This document shows, piece after piece, positions 52,601 to 61,400 of a stretch of 64,000 bases of DNA. Made by a program: the position numbers and the translations under genes. How positions within the stretch are numbered: position 1 is the first letter of the stretch; each line of letters opens with the position of its first letter. The notes under the pieces are model-generated. The model made no database searches. It worked only from the letters and a program-made list of their open reading frames with translations, and was not told the origin of the DNA. Source of the DNA: Schizochytrium sp. TIO01. Taxonomy: Eukaryota; Sar; Bigyra; Thraustochytrida; Thraustochytriidae. Location: contig SMSO01000031.1 of the NCBI GenBank assembly GCA_004764695.1, positions 7,125,261-7,189,260 on the forward strand, given 5' to 3'.

Positions 52601-53532
52601 ACCAGGTACTGCGTACCTGCGTTCTTTATATTGGTCAATTACTTTACTTACAACAGTAGGCTATGGAGATATTGTACCCAGCACACTTCCGGAGACTTGC
52701 TTTGCGGTCGTTGTTTTGCTTGTGAGTCTCTACATGTATGTTGATATAGTTGCAAATGTAAGCACACTTCTCTCAAATATAGATAGTTCAGCATCACGAC
52801 AGAAGACTGTCCGTGAAGCTGTACGCCAGCACCTCATGGCAAAGCATACTCCAGAAGCAATATTGCAAATTGTGGACGATTTTTTCCAATCCAACACTCT
52901 ACTTGCTCGGTATGGTATCTCTGAGCCAGAACTTCTTAACACTCTTCCAGAAACAATGCGACGAGACATTCTCATATTCATGCACATTGATAAATTGCAA
53001 AGGGCGCCATGCTTTCTAAACATCTCGCGTCCTATGTTATATGAGTTTGCTGTAAAAATGAATCATCGCACATTGGTGCCGGGTGATACGCTTGGTTACG
53101 AGGGATCAGTTGCTATGGAGCTTGGAATTCTTGTTGCCGGGAGCATGCAGCTATTAGCGTTAAACTCAGACTCTGAGTCAGATATTCCTCATATCGGCAA
53201 CTTTAATACATTCGCAGGGGACGTTCAAGAGACCAATGATTTCGAAAAGCCGGTGCACGAAACAGATCGGATGATTCTTGGCCAGTGTGTAGCCAAGCCC
53301 ATCCATACCTCTGATTTAATTGGTCTTGAAATTCTTGCAGGAACAAATGATGATTGCAACACCTGTAGCACTTAGCGTGTGCGAGATCTATGTTCTTTCT
53401 CGCGCAAATCTTAATGAAATCATGCATCGTATGTCGGACGCTGATTGCATGCTCATTCATAGACAAGCTTCTGAGGAGGTTGCAAAGCTTGAGAAGTCCG
53501 AGGACTTCAAGCCATATAATATCGCCTCGTAA
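46674..53532 (+). CDS. Four-repeat cyclic-nucleotide-gated-type potassium channel (CNGK-like)
   Basis: One polypeptide of about 2,285 residues containing four tandem units of six helices, a pore and a cyclic-nucleotide-binding-like domain, so a single chain could form a pseudotetramer. Pore filters are TVGYGD at 325-330, TVGYGD at 917-922, TVGFGD at 1492-1497 and TVGYGD at 1994-1999, all potassium-type. S4 helices carry spaced Arg/Lys (WAISRLSRCLKVKR, IRLLKLVRLFELQR, ARIPTLVRSRR). The C-linker and beta-roll domains lie at about 395-550, 1000-1172, 1560-1712 and from 2060 on. A GSPGSPGSPGSP linker sits at about 649-660. Four-repeat CNGK channels are known from sea urchin sperm and some other animals. 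The start is the first ATG in frame. The frame stops at 53375, but homology (VALSVCEIYVLSRANLNEIM) continues in the +1 frame to 53532, so one base appears to be extra near 53345-53365. Confidence 0.93.
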
Positions 53533-53769
53533 AAGTAGATGAAGAATAACTTACAAAAATATATGAAAACTTCTCCTCTCCTTTTCTCCACCTTTTCTAT
53601 ATTCTGTCTTTTCAATTTATTCAAGCACTCGATGTTCTAGCTTTTCTCGATGGATATCTCCTCTTGGGATAGATGTCCATGCTAGCTTTGGCGAGCATTT
53701 ACGTGCAAATAATACAAATTTTCAAAGGGAAGCGGTCATACAAAACAGGTGATGTTGACTTCCGCATTA
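53533..53769. other. Short 3' gap, channel and SET genes
   Basis: 237 bases between convergent stops, the tightest gap in the window; T-rich, no gene. Confidence 0.5.
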
Positions 53770-55542
53770 CTAAAGTAGGGCTTGTTCCTCTAGCCAGGCA
53801 GTTGTTGGTGAAATATTTCGATCCCCAAAGGCTACACGAGAAAGCTCTGCAGCAGATTTATATAAAGATTTTGCTTCGTCACTGATCCCCCATAATACAA
53901 GAGACTTAGCAAGACGAATCCTCAGGTCAACTCGAGCATTCATCGCACGAGGAGCAATCGTATCAACACAGTCAACAACACTTGTCCAAAGGCCATGAGC
54001 AAGCTTCGCACGGTCTACGTCCAAAGCATCGGCCTGCTCCTCCAATTGAGTTCCTATTTCTGAAGCAAACCGCAAATAGGTTTCACAAATAAGGTAATGC
54101 TCCCTGTGAATGAAACACTTTAACAAGAGTTCGTCTGCCTCTTGCCTTGTTCCTAGGCCATGATGAAATAAAGTTCTCTCTTGCATAACGCAGCGAGCCC
54201 ATTCTGATTGATTAAGTGTCCTGTTGCACGCAAGGCACTTCCAACTAGATGGCACTGCGCCTTTCCCTATTGGGGATATTACATGTTTGAGACCAGTTCC
54301 AGCTTGCAAGCTTGCGGAGACTGTGGCAACAAAGTGTTCTGCAATTTTCGGCATACTGTCAGTAGGTTGCATCGATAGCTTTCTGCTTAGCACCGCCGTC
54401 TCTGCCGGACATACAAATGAACGGCAGCGATCAGGAAGCAGGGTACACAATCGGCAATTGCATTCAGAAATTTCACATGTGTCTCTAATAATCTTAGCAC
54501 GCTCGCTTGCAGGCCGCAGAGCAGCATTTCCACAATAGTCTATACAAACTGCGTGTCCTTGTTTGATTGGCTCAAGTGCAAATAATGTTAGCTTACCATC
54601 TTGCATACACAATTCTACATTAGGCATACAGCTGTGCCTACAAAAGCTGGAAAGGGCAAATACAGCATAGCGCATCGTTTTGTGTATAGAAACACATGGT
54701 TGAACTCGTTCCTCAACCTCAAAAAGTGTTAGTACAAATGCAAGGCTTGAGAGCCGAGTCTGATCTCGAAGGAATGGTGGCAAAACTTCATATAGAAGAG
54801 CATGGTTGAGAACTGCCTCCGCCTCGGATTGGAAAACACTCGGATCACCAAACACCTTAATGAGGCTGTTGATAGCTTGTGCTTGATATTGTGCTACTTG
54901 TCTATCCCTTGAGTTCATTAGAATTACTACATGAACCAAGAGTTGTGGTAATCTGTCAGTAACATCAACATGAAAGCATTCAGCGAGTTCGAGGACAAGG
55001 CAGTCTGTATTCTCTGTCACTGGTGATGGGTAAGCGCTCAAAAACTCTTTGCAGATCCAGCTGTGATGTTTGTCAGAGCCACACCAAAGGCATAGACCGC
55101 TCTTGAGGTCTCGAACTTCGACAATCCTTGAAATTGGTTGTTCCTCCATCAAAACTAGCTCACCCTCACAAATATCCTTAGTAGTGACCAAGCAAATCTC
55201 TTCAAATCCCCTTTGTCGCTTCGGTTGTGTACCTCTTGCGACGATATCCAGAACATCAACTTCAGCTTCTCCAAGCTCTACTGGGCCGTGACACTTGCTT
55301 CGGACCCAGTCGCAATTCCGTCTAGAATCTGGCGAAATGTCATTCATCAAAGCTTTAAGTTCAGAGATTGATTGAGCCTTTTGGCCACTAAAACCAAGTC
55401 CTTTTGATCGCAATATCTTTCTTCGGGATCCTGACGCACCAGCATGGTTTATCCTATTCTCGAGAAGCCCTTCAGCCTCCTCTGAGCCAGGGGCCGAGGC
55501 GTCCGCCCCTTGCGGCTCGAGGCCTGGCCACGACCACCGCAT
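53770..55542 (-). CDS. SMYD-like SET-domain protein (probable lysine methyltransferase)
   Basis: 590 residues from the first ATG in frame (MRWSWPG). The first SET strand is visible as ICLVTTKDICEGELVLMEEQPI (about residues 117-140). The insert between the SET halves contains a partial zinc motif (CLWCGSDKHHSWIC) instead of a full MYND finger. The SET core follows: FCRHSCMPNVEL (about 300-311, the S-adenosylmethionine-binding N/RHSCxPN) and GHAVCIDYC with the catalytic Tyr. Then comes the post-SET cysteine cluster CEISECNCRLC. The C-terminal 150 residues resemble the TPR-like domain of SMYD proteins (RIRLAKSLVLWGISDEAKSLYKSAAELSRVAFGD). In the usual NHSC motif the Asn is Arg here. Likely substrate histone or other protein lysines; unproven. 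It converges tightly on the channel gene. Confidence 0.85.
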   Translation of the reverse strand: MRWSWPGLEPQGADASAPGSEEAEGLLENRINHAGASGSRRKILRSKGLGFSGQKAQSISELKALMNDISPDSRRNCDWVRSKCHGPVELGEAEVDVLDIVARGTQPKRQRGFEEICLVTTKDICEGELVLMEEQPISRIVEVRDLKSGLCLWCGSDKHHSWICKEFLSAYPSPVTENTDCLVLELAECFHVDVTDRLPQLLVHVVILMNSRDRQVAQYQAQAINSLIKVFGDPSVFQSEAEAVLNHALLYEVLPPFLRDQTRLSSLAFVLTLFEVEERVQPCVSIHKTMRYAVFALSSFCRHSCMPNVELCMQDGKLTLFALEPIKQGHAVCIDYCGNAALRPASERAKIIRDTCEISECNCRLCTLLPDRCRSFVCPAETAVLSRKLSMQPTDSMPKIAEHFVATVSASLQAGTGLKHVISPIGKGAVPSSWKCLACNRTLNQSEWARCVMQERTLFHHGLGTRQEADELLLKCFIHREHYLICETYLRFASEIGTQLEEQADALDVDRAKLAHGLWTSVVDCVDTIAPRAMNARVDLRIRLAKSLVLWGISDEAKSLYKSAAELSRVAFGDRNISPTTAWLEEQALL

Positions 55543-55758
55543 CCCGCCCAGGCCCACCACACGACACGGAAGGCAGTCGAGCGACTGAGTGAGTTGAGGG
55601 CGAGCGAGCGAGCTGCCCCAAGTGCCAACCCGAGCGTCACAGAGATAGACTTTGATACAGGTTTGCGCTCTCGAAGCGCGTGCCTGCAAAGATGAACATC
55701 GTTCCAGAAGTGCCCAAAGTTCCAGGAGTGCCACTGTAAAATGTGGTACCCCATCCAG

Positions 55759-55760
55759 GA

Positions 55761-55831
<71 letters not shown>
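55759..55831. repeat. (AAAG)n microsatellite
   Basis: About 18 perfect units, some 215 bases upstream of the SET gene ATG. Confidence 0.92.
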
Positions 55832-57568
55832 GAGAGGTCCAGTAAGCCTAGTAAATGGTTAGCTGAGTATTACCTAGTAAGCATTTTAAAATTAAAGTAC
55901 AATAAAAATGAGTTCCAATGGATCTAATGAAAAGCTCCGGAAGAGGTCACTACAAAACTTGAGCAAACGTGGATCCAGGAGTCTGTATCGTCCGGCCAGG
56001 TCACGTACGCTCGCAGATAGCTTGATAAGGAGCCTGTATGTACTTGGAGACTGTCTGCCTGATTAGAGCATTGATGGCTTTGCATTGGAAAATGTGGAAA
56101 ACCCCGTAACTCGCGACACCAAACTTAAGGTTAAGATCTACAGTAGGTAGGGTAGTATTTGATGAGAGGTATGGTGGCGAAGAAATGAAATAATTTATGC
56201 AGGGTACGTACCAGGAGAGCGAAATCGTAGAAAACGAAGGGCGTAGAATCAGCACCAGAAATCAACTCGAAGAAGATAGCCTCCATCTGCAATGCATTCG
56301 TCTCTCGAAAACGGGTTGTGCCATTGCAAGCGAGTGCTGAAAAGAAATGGAGTGCGACGGCATCCGTTTCCTGTTCAGTGAGGAGAGCTATCATGCATCG
56401 ACTGCTGATCTTGAGCTCCCCAAGCTAGCTACTTCTACTTTCATGGCAGACGCCAACGAGGTCGCGGAGGGGAGATCGTCGAATTGATTTCGATTGTTGA
56501 AGATGGTTGAAACAGCCTCCATCAATGCAAAGCAACAGAGGAAGAACCTTGTCTTTCTTGAGATTTATAAAACCGTTCTTGACCTAGTGAGAGTCTTCTG
56601 CTCTGCTCCAAATAAGTTCTTCAAGTAGTGGCCAGCCACGAGTCTGAGAAAACACGTTATACCCTTCTAGAGAGTCGCATCGCACGTCGTTCTGGCAGAG
56701 TCAGACTTAATCTCTACAGTGTAGAAGGACGGCCCTCCAAAAAGCACAATAGGAGGGAAGAATAAAATCTCGCCACAATCTCGCGCAGAGTCTGCTCGAC
56801 GACCAACCCAGAATTGATCGCAGGCAGGCACGCACTCCCTTTCTAAAGATTGTCACCCTGAGCAGAACTGCGATAAGTTCGCCATTGCAAAGTGCTGAAT
56901 GGTCCGCGATAGTGCGGGGCTAAGAAACCAGCGACTTCAACGCATGCATGTGCTGAAAATGTCCATTCTGATCCTCTCTCACTTGCAAAGACAGTGAGTG
57001 AGCTGAGCCAATTTGATTAAAGGCAATTTTAACTTTAAAAAATCCCAAAAAACTTCTAGTTCAATCAAAAAAGAATTGCAAATAAGTAAGTTTTGATTTC
57101 TCTCCAGTTTATTACATTTTTACTTAATAAATGTACGTACGTATGTATGTATGCACGTACGTATGTAAGTAAGAACCTCTTTAGTATCTAAACCTGCAGG
57201 CAGTCAATCAATCCCCAATCCTGCAGAGTCATGTACACATTGGGCAGAGTCTACAGACGAGGTCTCCAGGCCGAAGGTGGACTAGGCAGCCCGCGCCATA
57301 TGGCCTCGACCATGCTGGTCCTGGCGCAAGAATCCAAAGTTGAGCATTCGTTTCGGTTCGAAGCATCCTAAGTTCTACTGAGGGTAGGTAAGTGAGACCT
57401 GAAACGAAGCGAGCGCTTGAAAAGGCGTGGAAGAAGGGATTCCGAACTCCACGAGTGAGAGCCTCTTCTGCACTGGCCTCTGCCCTTTGCATCAGCCAGC
57501 ATCTGCCCTGTTCTTCCTTCCCCTCGCCACATTAGATCCCGCTGGCGGTTGTGACAAACGAAGGTCAA

Positions 57569-57622
57569 TGATTCATGATTCATGATTCATGATTCATGAT
57601 TCATGATTCATGATTCATGATT
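57569..57622. repeat. (ATTCATG)n heptanucleotide repeat
   Basis: Seven to eight near-perfect ATTCATG units. It is the only array in the window with a seven-base period; most others have a four-base period. Confidence 0.9.
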
Positions 57623-58426
57623 TATGTTGATAAGAGGGGAAAGAGGGAAAACTTCCTCATGTCTTTATCTGAGAAAGCCTGGTAGGAGCCGTATGGGGGT
57701 AACAGTAGGAGTGACGATCGTCACGTCACGGTCGAAATTTGAACAAAAGCCAAAAAAGTACTAAGGGTAAAAAAGAGAAGACAAAAGACGAAGCGAAGGC
57801 AAAGCAAAATTTGAAAAAGCGGCCACGCCGAGGCGAGCTCTCGCAGGCGCGGACGCTCCGCTGGGGCCCGCAAGGATCACTGCGCCGGGAGGTACGGCTC
57901 GGGGGGGCACTCTTTTTACTCACGGGACGACGCGGTCCTCGAATTGCTGTTGCTCTAGCTAGCTGCCCGGGCTAGTTTCCTGTCCTCCTCGACGCGCACG
58001 GCGGTCGCTCCGACGCCCGTCTTTGCTGTGCGAAGCTCGAAAATAAACACGCCGAAGATTTCTGGCGCTGAGGGCACTACATGGACGAGACCTTGCAGAG
58101 TGAAAAGACACGAGCGAAGGCCTGTAGGATAGTTTTCTGACTTTCGACGATTCTTTAGTAACTTGGAGGGGTTCTTTGATATTTAGCAAATAACTCACTT
58201 ACGCCAAAGTTTCGCCCTGACCTTTTCTTACTCCTCCACCTTGAACTACTCTCTTAGCACTTTGTCTTTGGGACTATTGGTATTATAGACGCTCGTATTC
58301 TGTGGATTCGCGAGTTCTGGGTTCAGGACTTGATCTAGGGAAAATCAGAAAAATTACGCAGAATTATAGGTTAAATCGCGAGGCGAGCCTGGAGGTGCAG
58401 CTGTTTAGCCCAGCTTGGGCGCTACA

Positions 58427-61400
58427 ATGCTTTCCAGCATTGTAAAAAAGCTCGTGAACAGATTTCTTAATGATTACGTTGAAGGCGAGTTCGATGTTGG
58501 CGTAAGCTTTTTTGGCAAACATGCCGTTGACCTCGAGCACCTTGAACTCAAATGCGGTACTCTGAATGACCTCATTTTTCGAGAGAATTTACCATTTCGA
58601 TTCGAAAAGCTGTACATCGGCCACGCGCTATTGGATATTCCGTTTTCACATTTGGGTTCCCAGCCTGTCAAACTAAGTATAAAAAATGCCCTCGCGGTCG
58701 TGAAAATGCAACTGGAGGGCTATTGGAATGAAGTAATTGCAGAAAGTGATATTAAAGAGGGACTGAAGAATGCCCTTCTTTCCTTGCTAAAGGAGATTCA
58801 CCCAGATTCAGAGGTAACTCCTCTTTCAGAAAGCCCAGGGTTGTATTTTTCAAGCGAGGGAATGCTTAATCGTACCATTACGCGAGTCATCGACAACTTA
58901 GAAATTCATATTGAGAATATCAGTGTCCGCGTTGAAGTTCCATGTGTCGATGATCAAGAAATTGCTCTTAATACCTATGACGGTGGTCGGTTCCAGGGAA
59001 ATGCCGACACAGAGGGTCACCTGTATCATGGTGGGTTTCCACTCCACTGGGACGCAATGGTACAGGATGTTTCGGTACTCGACTTAACTATTGCAGCAGC
59101 TAGGCTCATCACTACCGACGAAAACTGGGAGCGTCATTTCGATGATGACTGCGACTACATTGTATACAAGCTATTTAAAATACTAGGCCTCGAAGTAACT
59201 TTTGGCCACCGGGACTGGGCCATGCAACGCATCGTCGACGACGCAGCTAGAAGTCGTGGCGCCAAGACCCTTTCTGTACGCGAATATTACGAACTTTACT
59301 TGAAACATCAAACTCATTCCCAAAGCGTTCGTCCTCTATTAAGCCCTGTTAACCTTGAATTACGAGCTAAACTTAATACAGCTTTTACTGTGGGAGCAGC
59401 AGAACCTCATCGAATGGATGCAGAACTGAAGGTAACCCCTGTCTGCCTCGCGGTCGGTGAAGATGAGCTTGTCTTTCTCATGCAAATTTTGGCGCATAAT
59501 GGACGGCATGGACAGTGGCTCGAGCGGATCAGGCAAAGGCAACAGCGGATTAATGCAGCTTGGATTGAAGATTGGAGGAAAACGCGCGCCCAAGATGCGT
59601 TAGAAGAATACATGACGTTTTGTAATAGACGTGCGCGTATCCTTACACGAGTTACAGACCCAACAGAACGTAACCGCCGCTTCGAAGAGCTTCAGAAAAA
59701 TCCAGACCTCATTGAACTAGAGAAGCACCTTCCCTTGGAAGTTCTTGTTGATGCTATCCGTGAGGCTGGCGAGCGTGCCCAGGAGACCCGTGATTTTAAG
59801 CTCCAGCCATTCCAATCGCAAGAGTCATTCAAATCGGAAGACCAAGATCAGCATGTGGAACAGCACTGGAGCAAACCAGGATCTGTCAGTTCTCCAAGTC
59901 GTCTATTGCGCCCTCACGATGCGGTGGTATCCGGCACTGGCTGGCAAAAGGAATTAGCTTCATCCCTCGAAAGCGAATTCGTTGGCACAACAACATCAAA
60001 AGGTCGCCTCGCAAAACCAGGGTTGGACCCTGACGAAATTGAGATCACCTTTGGTGAGGGCGCACTCGGCCTTGTGCTTGATCAAAATTTCCAAAACGAC
60101 TCAGTTGTCGTAGCGGGCTGCATTGCTGGTTCTCAAGCTGCCCGAACTCGCATGCTAGAACAAGGCATGGTGATTACTGCGATTGGTAATTACGACGTCA
60201 CTGATCTTTCTGTAGAAGAAACATTATCCAAATTACGTAATGGACGACGTCCCATGCGGGTTCGGTTCAGAGGCTCCGAGAAAGCAGCGCGTATGGCAGC
60301 AAACTTTGTCAAAGGAAGTGTAGTGAATTTCATCAGAGGAACAATTGCAATTGACAGCGTAGATGCCACACTCTTTGCAGGAGCTGAGGACCGCTCTCTC
60401 TGTGTTGGACGGCTTATTGGCATAGTATGCTCCTTTGATACGAAATCTGCAGGAGCTGCTGTTGGTCCAATGGAACGTCTCTCTCATATTGTCAATATTG
60501 ATCTGAACCTCGGTATTGTACACGCTGACATTATCAGTGCATTACCTTCGTCCATAGCAAGTGATATGAAGGCGCCCATTCATATTGTTAGCAGTGCATG
60601 TGAATTTGATCAAGATGGTATGCTCGAACCTTTGCCACAACGGGGCCCTCCACCTGATTATGATTTTGATATTAATTGGAATCCCTTCGACCACGTTGAT
60701 GACAAATCTGTCGGGGCATTTTTAGAGGATCGTCGTTGGATTTACAGCTGCTTTGTCGGATCTCTGCTAGTTTGGGATCGGCGGAGACTACATCACGTGA
60801 AGGAGGAGCTACCAGACAGGGATTCTGAGGAAGAATCAAACGCCGCATTTTCGCAGATTCTAACGGATATTGACAGCTTCGAAGCTTGGCGGGCACAGTC
60901 AACTATAGTCTGGCGGAACCTTATTTTAGCTTCTGGGACAAGGCATTTTACAGTTGTTCCGTCGGAGGAATTACCACCATTACTTGAATATAGCCTGCGT
61001 ATTCAGAGGCTAACAAACTGTTTGGAGGTCTGTCAGCGCCGGCCCTTTGCAAACCTCAGTTTGAGTCTTAGTTTTCCAGATCCAACCATGCGGCCTACAG
61101 ATCCAGATCAAGATTTTAATATTGAGGACGATCATGAAAATGTTGAAGAGCATGGTCTTGAGGCTGATGTCATTCCTCAAAGTCAATCCAAAGAAAAATA
61201 TCACATCGAAATACCTTTTACCTACGTGGCACTGCGAGGTTCAGTTAGTGATATTGAGCTGTGTATGCAAGAAGAGGTATTTCCCAAGCTTGCGGAGTTT
61301 GGAAACTCATTAAGTGCGCGTACTTCACCTTTCCAAGGGCACAAGGTTCCTGGAACTGTGTTAGAACCTCCGGATTATACAGATCCTGCCTCATTGTCAT

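Larger units (their letters stand above)
55543..58426. other. Divergent spacer between SET and VPS13-like genes
   Basis: No supportable gene in 2.9 kb. GC-rich block at 57820-58080. The AAAG array and the heptamer array are listed separately. Confidence 0.5.

Noticed and set aside
53673-53885. 70-codon + strand ORF overlapping the 3' end of the SET gene
   Set aside because: It overlaps the conserved TPR-like C-terminus on the other strand and has no features of its own.
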